Assembly (NCBI GenBank): GCA_041738505.1
Contig: JBGSPQ010000040.1
Coordinates: 14,695-78,694 of the forward strand
Origin: JBGSPQ01 sp041738505
Lineage (GTDB): Bacteria; Patescibacteriota; Gracilibacteria; UBA1369
Reading direction: 5' to 3'
DNA: 64,000 nucleotides
Shown: piece by piece, positions 32,562 through 40,205 of the stretch
How positions within the stretch are numbered: the first letter of the stretch is position 1
How the letters are laid out: every line of letters begins with the position of its first letter
Made by a program: the position numbers and the translations under genes
Notes under the pieces: model-generated
Databases searched by the model: none
What the model was told of the DNA's origin: nothing
The model's input: only the letters and a program-made list of their open reading frames with translations

Positions 32562-34484
32562 TTAATAATGTTTGGCTTTTCTAACCGCTCTTGTTTCTTT
32601 GATGATGTTTTTGAGTTTCATGGTGATGTTTTTCATCTCCAGATTGGAAAGTGATTTTAGTCCTTTCTTGCGGGCTTTTTCCAGATACAGGGCGCTCATG
32701 ATCAGGCCGATGTGGCTGTATGCCTGAGGGTAATTGCCCAGCGCCCCCCCGGTTTTTGGATCAACCTCTTCGGGCAGGAGGCCTGTGGGGCTCGCGTAGT
32801 CAAGCATTTTTAAGAGCAGGGTGCGGGCTTCGTCAATGCGTCCGCTGTAGGCAAGTACGTCTATCAGCCAGAAAGAGCAAAGCAGAAAAGCTCCTTCGTC
32901 GCAATGCAGGCCGTCTTCGGTTTCCTCGGATTTGTAGCGGTAAACAAGGCCTTCTTTGGTGGTCAGGTTTTTAACAATCGCGTCTACGGTTCCCTGCACG
33001 CGAATGTCGTTGAATGGCAGAAGTTTCATGATTGGTATAAGCAGAGCGCCGGCGTCCAGAACGTCGGAGTCGTAGGATTGTACAAAGCTGTTCAGTTTGC
33101 TGTTGAATCCCCGGGAGAGAATGGAGGATTTGATTTCTTCGCGAACTTTCTCCCATTTTTCGCGCGGGCAGGTTTTTTCTTGTTTTTCGGCGATTTTAAG
33201 TCCGCGATCCAGCGCCACCCAGCACATCAGTTTGGAATGAATAAAGTGTTTGTATCCGCCGCGAACCTCCCAAATACCGGCGTCGGGCTCTTTCCAGACT
33301 TCGCAGACGTGATTGACCAGCCGGGTTAAGAGCTGCCATTCCTCGTCGGCCAAATCCATACCAAAGCGGCTGGTTTCATAAAAAACATTTACAAGTTCTC
33401 CGTAAATATCCAGTTGTTTCTGTTTGGCGGCGCCGTTGCCGATGCGTACGGGTTTGGAATTTTTGTAGCCGGAAAGATGATCCAGAATTTCCTCTTTGAG
33501 GTCGGTTTCGCCGTTCAGGCCGTACATAATTTGTAAATCTGCCGGGTCTTTGAACTTGGAGCAGGTTTTTATGAACCATTCCAGATTTTTGCGCGCTTCG
33601 TTAACATAGCCCAGTTTATATAGGGCACGGACGGTAAAGGAGGCGTCGCGGATCCAGTTAAAGCGGTAGTCCCAATTGCGGTCGCCGCCAATGTGTTCTG
33701 GCAGGGATGTTGTGGGGGCGGCGCAAATGGCTCCGGTCATGTCCTGAATAAGCAGTTTAAGTACAAGTCCGGAGCGGATGATGATTTCTTTCCAGGGACT
33801 TTTAAACAGCCCCGTTTCTATCTGATAAACATCGGAGTCGTTGACCCAGCTGTTCCAGAAGGCGTGTGTGGTTTTAAAGGCATTTTCGCAGTGGGTGTCG
33901 GTTAATGGACGGTCGTCGTTATAGGAAAGGGCGAACCAGAGCGTTTCTCTTTGTTTAAGGGTGAACGTTCCGGTGGCTGTGTTGTTGTTAATCGTCAGCG
34001 GTACCGGAGATGAAAGGTGGAGATGTTCTTTGTGATTTTTGGCTGTAATTCCTTTTTCGGTTTTTTCCAGTGCGGTTTCTGTGCGCGCGTAGTTGAATCT
34101 GGGGCTGAAGCGGGTTTCAATTTCCACGGTGCCGCGGGTGCATTTTACCTGTCGTATCAGAGTGGGAAATGTGTTTTCGTAAGGTCGTCCCACATGTTTT
34201 ACAGGCATAAAGTCGGTAATTGTGATGTAGCCGGAAGCGGTGCGGAATTTTGTTTCCAGAATATTGGTGTTTTGCAGATATTGCTGGGATGAAACGTATT
34301 TATGAGTGGGACTGATGGAAAAACAGCCTCCTTTGTTTTTATCAAGTATCGCGGCAAAAACGCTTGGTGAATTTAGGTGTGGTAGGCAGTACCAGTCAAT
34401 TGATCCGTCTTTGCCAACGAGCGCGCAGGTCAATAAATCGCCGATAAGGCTGTAATCGCTGATTTTTTTGTAGTCCTTATCCAT
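32562..34484 (-). CDS. Glycoside hydrolase family 15 protein (glucoamylase/trehalase-like)
   Basis: 640 residues, no signal peptide, so cytoplasmic. An N-terminal beta-sandwich (ISDYSLIGDLLTCALVGKDGSIDWYCLPHL, residues 7-36) precedes the (alpha/alpha)6 barrel: GGDRNWDYRFNWIRDASFTVRAL (substrate site), GIWEVRGGYKHFIHSKLMCWVALDRG with a catalytic Glu, and LLPEEVDPKTGGALGNYPQAYSHIGLI with the second catalytic Glu. This is the prokaryotic GH15 type that cleaves alpha-glucans or trehalose. It heads a two-gene transcript with the photolyase. Its promoter would give an almost leaderless mRNA. Confidence 0.92.
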   Translation of the reverse strand: MDKDYKKISDYSLIGDLLTCALVGKDGSIDWYCLPHLNSPSVFAAILDKNKGGCFSISPTHKYVSSQQYLQNTNILETKFRTASGYITITDFMPVKHVGRPYENTFPTLIRQVKCTRGTVEIETRFSPRFNYARTETALEKTEKGITAKNHKEHLHLSSPVPLTINNNTATGTFTLKQRETLWFALSYNDDRPLTDTHCENAFKTTHAFWNSWVNDSDVYQIETGLFKSPWKEIIIRSGLVLKLLIQDMTGAICAAPTTSLPEHIGGDRNWDYRFNWIRDASFTVRALYKLGYVNEARKNLEWFIKTCSKFKDPADLQIMYGLNGETDLKEEILDHLSGYKNSKPVRIGNGAAKQKQLDIYGELVNVFYETSRFGMDLADEEWQLLTRLVNHVCEVWKEPDAGIWEVRGGYKHFIHSKLMCWVALDRGLKIAEKQEKTCPREKWEKVREEIKSSILSRGFNSKLNSFVQSYDSDVLDAGALLIPIMKLLPFNDIRVQGTVDAIVKNLTTKEGLVYRYKSEETEDGLHCDEGAFLLCSFWLIDVLAYSGRIDEARTLLLKMLDYASPTGLLPEEVDPKTGGALGNYPQAYSHIGLIMSALYLEKARKKGLKSLSNLEMKNITMKLKNIIKETRAVRKAKHY

Positions 34485-34493
34485 GGTAATGCC

Positions 34494-34522
34494 AAGATAG
34501 TTTATTGGCGGTGAAATTTCAA
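34494..34522 (-). promoter_or_regulatory. Promoter of the GH15-photolyase operon
   Basis: Minus strand: TTGAAA (34517-34522), 17-nt spacer, TATCTT (34494-34499). The start of transcription would fall only about 3 nt before the ATG at 34484, a leaderless arrangement. Confidence 0.5.
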
Positions 34523-34557
34523 ATTGTCGGATTTATAGGCAAATCATTACTGAATTG

Positions 34558-34586
34558 TTGCATTATTAATTAAAATGTGTCATAAT
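34558..34586 (+). promoter_or_regulatory. Promoter of the paralogous membrane-protein pair
   Basis: TTGCAT (34558-34563), 17-nt spacer, CATAAT (34581-34586). Divergent from the GH15 promoter 35 nt away. Confidence 0.55.
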
Positions 34587-34646
34587 TATACGATTAGTGC
34601 CGATTAATTTTATATAAATCCTTTTTATTTATTAATAAAAAATACT

Positions 34647-35000
34647 ATGCAAGATGTTCCAAAACTTATGGCTGACGGTAAAAAAAGCCCCGAATATACA
34701 AGGCTTGTGCTGGCTTTTTTAGCCGGAGTCGCTGTTACTGTTCTTATCATGTCACTTACGGCAGGTTCTTTGCTTCAGGGGGCGCTTATTCCAATGCGCG
34801 GGACTTTTTCAACCACGACAACAGTCACCAAAACCTCAACATCCGCTCCTACCATAACAACGGTGGACAAACCGTCCACTATAGATACATATACGACAAC
34901 CGCTGACAAAACGTCTACGACGGATGGGGCAAGCAATGATATTCCTTCCACTGAACAGGATGATGGAATAGAAGACATTACAAGTAGTACAAGACCTTAA
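34647..35000 (+). CDS. Small membrane-anchored protein with Thr-rich tail (paralogue A)
   Basis: 117 residues, unrecognised. Residues 1-16 are a conserved cytoplasmic tag (KLMADGKKSPEYTRL), residues about 17-44 a membrane segment (VLAFLAGVAVTVLIMSL), and the rest a low-complexity Thr/Ser/Lys/Asp tail lacking any fold, probably exported and possibly glycosylated. The N-terminal half is nearly the same as that of the next gene, including about 30 nearly identical consecutive bases, so one arose from the other recently. No ribosome-binding site is evident. Confidence 0.65.
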   Translation: MQDVPKLMADGKKSPEYTRLVLAFLAGVAVTVLIMSLTAGSLLQGALIPMRGTFSTTTTVTKTSTSAPTITTVDKPSTIDTYTTTADKTSTTDGASNDIPSTEQDDGIEDITSSTRP

Positions 35001-35035
35001 TTTATCAAAACCTTTTTACCCATTAACAAAAAAAT

Positions 35036-35695
35036 ATGTCAAAAGGTACAAAACTTACGGCTGACGGTAAAAAAAGCCCCGAATATACAAGACTTGCTCT
35101 GGCCTTTCTTGGTGGAGTCGCTCTTACTGTGCTGATTATGTCTCTAACGGCGGGATCGCTAATGCAGGGTTATCTGAATTTCAGAGATGTTACGATGACA
35201 AAATCGGCCAAGGTATTAACCACAAAGGATACAACCGGTGCGAAGGTTATGCCTGCAAAAGATTCTACCGGCAAAAGATTTGCCGATGCCTTTGAAAAAA
35301 GAGTGGTGAAGGTAAAAGATATGCAGAATCTGGAAACCAATGAATTGGAATACACCCTTATGGACGGACAGGTTGTTGATGGCACATATGTGGATGTATA
35401 CGTAACCGATGCCGGTGCAACATATTTGGCAAAGGATGTTTCAACGGTGGAGGTGGCCGAATTGGTATCTTTGGATTCTACAACACAGGAGGCTGTGGCA
35501 ACATTCACGGATGTTACATATAAGACTCTGGAAGGAACGACATTTACATCCAGTGATCTAAAATATATGACTTTGAAGGACAGTTCGACCGTTTATGATA
35601 TGGAGGTGGCAACTTTGTCCATTAAAGACAGTCCGACAGCCACCGCGGTTTACACGATAAATCTTACGGATTCCGCTCCCACTATTGCTTACTAA
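35036..35695 (+). CDS. Membrane-anchored beta-rich protein (paralogue B)
   Basis: 219 residues. Same N-terminal tag (KLTADGKKSPEYTRL) and membrane segment (LAFLGGVALTVLIMSLTAGSLMQG) as the upstream gene, then a region of about 175 residues, with alternating polar and hydrophobic residues (VVDGTYVDVYVTDAGATYLAKDV, EAVATFTDVTYKTLEGTTF), that looks like an extracytoplasmic beta domain. Gap of 35 nt, same transcript. Function not known. The shared N-terminus with two different exteriors suggests a common membrane partner. Confidence 0.65.
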   Translation: MSKGTKLTADGKKSPEYTRLALAFLGGVALTVLIMSLTAGSLMQGYLNFRDVTMTKSAKVLTTKDTTGAKVMPAKDSTGKRFADAFEKRVVKVKDMQNLETNELEYTLMDGQVVDGTYVDVYVTDAGATYLAKDVSTVEVAELVSLDSTTQEAVATFTDVTYKTLEGTTFTSSDLKYMTLKDSSTVYDMEVATLSIKDSPTATAVYTINLTDSAPTIAY

Positions 35696-35703
35696 TTGAA
35701 AAC

Positions 35704-35793
35704 TGGCGGAGAGAGAGGGAGTCGAACCCTCGAACGCCTTTCGACGTTACACGCTTTCCAAGCGTGCGCACTAGGCCACTATGCGATCTCTCC
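35704..35793 (-). tRNA. tRNA-Ser (anticodon GGA)
   Basis: 90 nt with encoded CCA. Acceptor GGAGAGA/TCTCTCC, discriminator G, anticodon stem CACGC/GCGTG with loop TTGGAAA, long variable arm, T arm GAGGGTTCGACTCCCTC. Reads UCC/UCU. It lies 8 nt beyond the stop of the preceding plus-strand gene. Confidence 0.95.
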
Positions 35794-35803
35794 TTGTTTG
35801 ATA

Positions 35804-35903
35804 GGTTGCCCGCTCCGGCTCACTCGCGCCTTGGGGCCCACGAGACCCAAGGCTTCGTTCGCCTCCGCGCTCGCGCCGTGCGCTCGCGGTGGGTTGCCCG
35901 CTC
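35804..35903. repeat. GC-rich intergenic tract with 12-nt direct repeat
   Basis: GGTTGCCCGCTC occurs at 35804-35815 and 35892-35903; between them is a perfect CCTTGGG/CCCAAGG hairpin (35829-35852) and many CGCTCGC words. Similar in style to the tract beside the other tRNA-Ser gene. No gene fits here. Confidence 0.5.
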
Positions 35904-35975
35904 TGCGCTCGTCCGCTGCGGTACAGATGTTACTTGATTATACCGTCGGTCGGCAAATCAAAAATTATCGGGTTC

Positions 35976-36005
35976 AAAAAATCCCTCCTGCACGGAGGGA
36001 TTTTT
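35976..36005 (-). terminator. Intrinsic terminator of rpmB
   Basis: Perfect 12-bp stem AAAAATCCCTCC/GGAGGGATTTTT with a 5-nt loop; the minus-strand transcript ends in the U run of the right arm. The A/T arms make it usable from both sides. Confidence 0.88.
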
Positions 36006-36031
36006 GTTTTATTACAATCAACAAAAAGCGA

Positions 36032-36271
36032 TTAATCTCTTGCTTTTTTGACCAGTTTTTTCAGTTCGGCGCCGAACTTTGCGGGATTCTTCATTAAAGT
36101 TCTTTGGGCGCTGGTGCTGATCCTGATCTTGATTTTTTTGCCCGATACCGGGTCTACAATGGTTTTCTTGTTTACGTTGGGCATAAACCTGCGTCTGGTA
36201 GCGCGCAGCGAGTGGCTGCGTTTGTTTCCGGTGGCCGGTCTTTTACCCGAGAGTTGACAGACTTTAGACAT
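36032..36271 (-). CDS. rpmB: 50S ribosomal protein bL28
   Basis: 79 residues, normal length, from the ATG at 36271. MSKVCQLSGKRPATGNKRSHS is the typical bL28 start (C-x-x-x-G-K-R-P-x-x-G-N-x-x-S-H), followed by ATRRRFMPNVNKK. It keeps only one of the Cys residues of the zinc-binding form, so it is a zinc-free type. Part of the large subunit near the exit-tunnel/E-site side. Transcribed alone with its own terminator. Confidence 0.95.
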   Translation of the reverse strand: MSKVCQLSGKRPATGNKRSHSLRATRRRFMPNVNKKTIVDPVSGKKIKIRISTSAQRTLMKNPAKFGAELKKLVKKARD

Positions 36272-36330
36272 AGTCAATATATTAAGCCATAGCAGTCTAT
36301 CATGCTTTTTTCATTTTTCAAGCTTAAAAT

Positions 36331-36951
36331 ATGGAATTTCTCTACCTTATCGCATCTCTGGTTATTGTTATTACAATTCATGAATTTTCGCACGCTTGGA
36401 CGGCTTTTAAATTGGGTGATCCCACTGCCAAATTTGAAGGAAGGGTGAGTTTGAATCCTTTAAGGCATCTGGATCCTATTGGCACCCTGATGATGTTTTT
36501 GGTGCATATTGGCTGGGGCAAGCCGGTTCCGGTGAATCCGAAGTATTTTAAAAACAGGACCAGGGATGAAGCTTTAACGGCTTTGGCGGGGCCTTTGTCC
36601 AATCTGATACTGGCCGTGGTGATTGCCATTCCCCTTAAGTATTATGGGGACAGAATGTTTGATCAGGTTTTTGTGTTTTTGAATATTCTGATGGATATCA
36701 GCATTATTCTTTTTGCTTTTAATATGCTGCCTTTTCCGCCACTGGACGGGTCAAAGTTTCTTGGATGGTTCATTCCCCGCAAGTATAAGCCAAAATATGA
36801 TTTGTACTTGCAGAACGGAACTGTTTATTTTTTGATTTTTCTGGTGACAGACAGGTTTTTGTTGCTTAAGATTTTTGGCTTCTCCTTCCTTTCCGAGTTT
36901 ATCGGGGTGATTTTTACTTTTGTAAAAACGGCAATATTTTTAGGTACGTAA
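36331..36951 (+). CDS. Site-2 protease family (M50) membrane metalloprotease
   Basis: 206 residues, a minimal S2P without PDZ domain. Intramembrane zinc site HEFSH (His17, Glu18, His21) in the first helix, KPVPVNPKYFKN, the LAGPLSNLILA helix, and NMLPFPPLDGSK where the Asp of LDG is the third ligand. Members cut membrane-spanning substrates such as anti-sigma factors or signal-peptide remnants. No candidate substrate gene adjoins it. It reads toward the candidate RNA region. Confidence 0.92.
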   Translation: MEFLYLIASLVIVITIHEFSHAWTAFKLGDPTAKFEGRVSLNPLRHLDPIGTLMMFLVHIGWGKPVPVNPKYFKNRTRDEALTALAGPLSNLILAVVIAIPLKYYGDRMFDQVFVFLNILMDISIILFAFNMLPFPPLDGSKFLGWFIPRKYKPKYDLYLQNGTVYFLIFLVTDRFLLLKIFGFSFLSEFIGVIFTFVKTAIFLGT

Positions 36952-36962
36952 ATGTGAATATC

Positions 36963-36992
36963 TTGAATTCGGGCGGGGAAAAGTGGTATCCT
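36963..36992 (+). promoter_or_regulatory. Possible promoter of the candidate RNA
   Basis: TTGAAT (36963-36968), 18-nt spacer, TATCCT (36987-36992); start predicted near 36999. The -10 is only fair. Confidence 0.4.
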
Positions 36993-36998
36993 TGATAA

Positions 36999-37270
36999 GG
37001 TGTGTTTAAGGTTTTTCCGCTTGCTGATGGGGGAAAGCCTTGTTTTTTATATGGAAGGGGGGTAAGGTTGGGATGTCTCTGGTTTGTTCGTTAACAAATC
37101 ACAAATACTCTCTCTTCGTTAGCTTTAAGGGAATTCAAGATGGTTGCGATCGTGGTCGCAACATGAGGATACCCACCTGGGCATTTGGGGGCCTAGTGTC
37201 TGTGGAGCTACGGCACGCCGGAGAACTAATTTAAAAAGAATCTTTTGAATCATTCAAAAGATTTTTTTTA
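36999..37270 (+). ncRNA. Candidate structured noncoding RNA
   Basis: The only gap over 300 nt in the window (36952-37272) holds no convincing protein gene but has several RNA signs. A promoter-like pair lies upstream. Predicted helices: 37008-37018 with 37029-37039 (AAGGTTTTTCC with GGGAAAGCCTT, two G-U); GGTTTGTT/AACAAATC at 37081-37100; and perfect GTTGCGA/TCGCAAC at 37143-37162. GGTGTG at 36999-37004 can pair with CACGCC at 37214-37219, closing the whole. A very strong hairpin with a U tract ends it at 37226-37276. No tmRNA, SRP, RNase P or 6S signature was recognised. An alternative long-range pairing (GGTATCCT 36985-36992 with AGGATACC 37167-37174) would need an earlier start. Confidence 0.4.
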
Positions 37271-37276
37271 AATTAG
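37226..37276. terminator. Very long bidirectional terminator
   Basis: CTAATTTAAAAAGAATCTTTTGA pairs over about 23 bp (one G-U) with TCAAAAGATTTTTTTTAAATTAG around a 5-nt loop. The right arm contains the TAA stop codon of the minus-strand gene at 37273, so that gene ends inside the hairpin. Confidence 0.85.
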
Positions 37277-40203
37277 TTTTGGATCAGATCTATGGTGAAG
37301 ATGGTGGAATAGGTGCCGGGCGTGGTGTTGGAGGGGATGTTAAGATAGAAGCTTAACGCTGTGCTGGCGCGCAGATAATGGCCGACAGACGCCGCCGAAA
37401 TGATGGTGACGGGACCGGAGGCAAAGTTTTCACCGCTGGTCAGGTAGGTGGCCGGATAGGCGAGATCGCCGGTGGTTTTTAGCGGAGCGATGAGGTTTTG
37501 GCCCAGTGACCCTTCTGCATAGGTGATTTGTTCCGCGGAGGTTGTTCCGTTTAAATCCGGATCAAGGGTGTTTAAATTTGCCGAGCCGGGGGTTGTTGTT
37601 ACCAAATAGAGATTGGTTAGATTTATTGTTTCGTAGCCGTTGGTCAAAGAGGAGGCCTGAATGGTAACGTTAAAACTGCCGGTGCCGCTTAAATCCCTTA
37701 TTGTCAGGATGTCGTCACTACTGACGGTTGTGTTGTTGAAACTGCTTTGGGCGATTGATGTGGCGTATTTTGCGGGAAAATTGAAAGATGACGGAACATT
37801 TTCAAAGTAGGCGGGGGCGGGATTGATGCGCAGGCCCAGGCACATTTCGCCGACCGCGCTGATGGGCCCCGCTCCGTCGGTGTCATCGTTGTAGAGCATG
37901 GGGGCGCAGGGGGAGTTAAGGTCGTTGGTGATGACCGTGACAAAGTAGTCGGAGTCGGTGGAATTTTTGTATGGTCTTAATGTGTCCGGAGTGGTGGGGA
38001 AGTCCATTGAATATGTTTGTCCGGTCACATATAAATGGCCGGCCGCGTCCATATCGAGTCCCGCCGAATAATATTCGGTGCTGTCTATTCCTCCAAGGTA
38101 TGTGCCGGCGGTTAACGAGCTTAAGTCGTTTGGAAATTTAAACAGGAATATATCTTCATAATCCTGGGGATTGCGCTGGTATGCATCGTTGGTGACGGGT
38201 AAATTGGGGGAAGATGTTGAGCCGGCCAGATAAATGTTGCCTGCCGGGTCCGCCGTAATGCGCGGGTAATAATCCATCTCACTGCCGCAGATTACGGCCA
38301 CTTCGGCTTCGGTGAGGTTAAAATTTAAGTTTGCCACATAAATGTCATCGTCGCCGCAGCCGTTCAGCACCTGATTATTGGGGTTATCATCGTAATCGTA
38401 GCGGCGGTTGTTTCCGTCGGTGCGGAGTATGTCAAAAAAGCCGTAGGCGTTGGTGGTGTCGTTGGCGGTGATGATTCTGTATACGCCCGCTCCGGCGTTG
38501 TGGATGTGGATTGATCCCAGTCCGTAGGATGTGTTTGCACCTCCCAAAAAGGTGGATGCTTCCAGCGTTGTTAATTTTGAATTGAATCTTGCCAAAAATT
38601 TGTCGTTTGTGCCTCCTCCGAATGTCGGTTGGTAGGCGTTTACAGGGTCCGCGATTTCCAATCCGGCATCGGTTGCCCCGGTGATGAATATTTTATCATT
38701 GTCGGGGGTGGCGTCGGTTGAGTGGACTGTAATGTTTGGATTGTTCATGTCGGTCTGGATGAACGTTCCGGCATAATATGTATTGCTTAATTGGTCATTC
38801 AATCTTGAAATGAAAATTTCCGTGCCTGTTGTGCCCGCAGAGTGGTTATATACTTCGTCCGCTCCGGATGTCGGGGCGGAGGGAAAGGTGTTTCCTCCTC
38901 CGGTGTTGGCAGTTGTTCCGGTTATGTAAACGTAACCGTTTTTGACTTCCAGGTTGCCGGGTTTATCGGATTTGTCGCCTCCCAAATAGGTCGCGGAGGT
39001 GATTGAATCCAGCGATGGCGGAAGTTTCATTATGGCGGCGTCGTTGCTGCCGCCGATAGTCTGTTGATAGGAAGATGCTGTTGTGGGAATGTCGGTGGAG
39101 GTTGTCTGAAATGATAAATAAATGTTGCCCGCGCTGTCTGCGGTTACGGAGGAGTAAATGTCCTGGCCGTCACCACCCACAAGCGCGGCGGCGCTGATTT
39201 CACTTAGGTCAAGAGGCATCTTGACGATAAAAATATCATGAATACCTCTTTCCGATGCGACCGCTTCGGGGAGGAAAGAAGCCGGGAAGTCACCGGCGGT
39301 TTCTGTATATCCTGTAACGTAAACGTATTCCAGACTGTCCGCGGGATCCGTTGCGATTATCATTATGTTGTTGGCGGAGCCCATTTCCGCGGTAAATTCT
39401 TCGTTGTTTTCACCCCCGACGAATGTGGAATACAAAATAGGGTCAATTATAAGGTCGTAAGAGGAATCGTAACGACCAATGAAAAATCCGTATGAATTTT
39501 CGTCTATAATTTTGTAACCGATTTCCACTTCTTTACGGGTTGAACCGATTTGTTGAAAAGCGACGGGTTTGGAAAATTTTATGGTTTTGGAATGATCCGT
39601 ATTGTCCCAGTCTATAAGCAGTTCACCAAGGTCGTTAAGGGAAAGAGACGAATGTCCGCGCAGTTCCAGTTTGATAGCAGTCGGGTCGGCGTTTGGTTTT
39701 ACCGTGATTAATTTTTCTATGTTTCCTTGCGATTGTCGCAGGGTTGCGGTGATGCCACTATAAATTTCGCCGAGGCTGATGAATTTATAGCGGGTGAGGT
39801 TTTTTTGAGAATTGGTTTTTCCGGTAAGGTTGCTGAAGGGGATTATTTGGGTTTCCATTCCGGAGGGGTTTGTTGTCGCTCCGATAAAATTTTCCGTGAT
39901 TGAATATTGTTTATTTTTGTTGCCGATTTTGTATGTCATTTCACCGTTATTGCCGACTTCAAAACGGCCGTTTTTTATTTTTCCGTAAAATAATGGTCCT
40001 GTGGTTTCGTGCTCCGGATTTAAAGTAAATAGAGATCCGAATGCCTGAGTTGTTTTCTTGATGTCTTTGAAATTGATGCGGGTTTGATTTTTGGAAAGAT
40101 GCTCGGTGGAGTGTCCCAAAGCCGGGGAGAAATTAAGCAGAATAGCCGAAATTACCAGTATGGAACTTAATTTAAAAAAACGGATTGTATGTTTTTTGTT
40201 CAT
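37273..40203 (-). CDS. Secreted SBBP-repeat (beta-propeller) protein
   Basis: 976 residues with signal peptide (residues 1-31, ending SPALGHS). Residues about 40-265 form the N-terminal domain that typically precedes SBBP repeats, ending SYDLIIDPILYSTFVGGENNEEF. Then about nine propeller-type repeats of 50-60 residues, each with a (T)(Y/F)LGG or VGG turn and D-x-A-G-x-(I/L)-Y-(V/L)-(T/S)-G (SAGNIYLSF, PAGNIYLAGSTSS, AAGHLYVTGQT). The last 165 residues form a separate module, DDILTIRDLSGTGSFNVTIQ...NLYLVTT...IPSNTTPGTYSTIFTIDLIQ, also present at the end of the upstream gene. Probably displayed on the surface. Co-transcribed with that gene (2-nt gap). Confidence 0.82.
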   Translation of the reverse strand: MNKKHTIRFFKLSSILVISAILLNFSPALGHSTEHLSKNQTRINFKDIKKTTQAFGSLFTLNPEHETTGPLFYGKIKNGRFEVGNNGEMTYKIGNKNKQYSITENFIGATTNPSGMETQIIPFSNLTGKTNSQKNLTRYKFISLGEIYSGITATLRQSQGNIEKLITVKPNADPTAIKLELRGHSSLSLNDLGELLIDWDNTDHSKTIKFSKPVAFQQIGSTRKEVEIGYKIIDENSYGFFIGRYDSSYDLIIDPILYSTFVGGENNEEFTAEMGSANNIMIIATDPADSLEYVYVTGYTETAGDFPASFLPEAVASERGIHDIFIVKMPLDLSEISAAALVGGDGQDIYSSVTADSAGNIYLSFQTTSTDIPTTASSYQQTIGGSNDAAIMKLPPSLDSITSATYLGGDKSDKPGNLEVKNGYVYITGTTANTGGGNTFPSAPTSGADEVYNHSAGTTGTEIFISRLNDQLSNTYYAGTFIQTDMNNPNITVHSTDATPDNDKIFITGATDAGLEIADPVNAYQPTFGGGTNDKFLARFNSKLTTLEASTFLGGANTSYGLGSIHIHNAGAGVYRIITANDTTNAYGFFDILRTDGNNRRYDYDDNPNNQVLNGCGDDDIYVANLNFNLTEAEVAVICGSEMDYYPRITADPAGNIYLAGSTSSPNLPVTNDAYQRNPQDYEDIFLFKFPNDLSSLTAGTYLGGIDSTEYYSAGLDMDAAGHLYVTGQTYSMDFPTTPDTLRPYKNSTDSDYFVTVITNDLNSPCAPMLYNDDTDGAGPISAVGEMCLGLRINPAPAYFENVPSSFNFPAKYATSIAQSSFNNTTVSSDDILTIRDLSGTGSFNVTIQASSLTNGYETINLTNLYLVTTTPGSANLNTLDPDLNGTTSAEQITYAEGSLGQNLIAPLKTTGDLAYPATYLTSGENFASGPVTIISAASVGHYLRASTALSFYLNIPSNTTPGTYSTIFTIDLIQN

Positions 40204-40205
40204 TA

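Noticed and set aside
31130..32654. Several 60-140 codon plus-strand frames opposite the photolyase and GH15 genes
   Set aside because: Shadows of well-supported minus-strand genes without motifs or ribosome-binding sites.
37040..37234. 64-codon plus-strand frame in the 36952-37272 gap
   Set aside because: Residue pattern is not protein-like, it has no conserved motif, and it runs across several predicted RNA helices.
36952..37272. tmRNA, 6S, SRP or RNase P RNA identity for the candidate RNA
   Set aside because: No GTTCGA T-loop and CCA end, no SRP GGAAGGnAGCA loop, no GAGGAAAGTC/ACAGAA RNase P cores, and the fold does not obviously give the 6S bubble. A covariance-model search would settle this.
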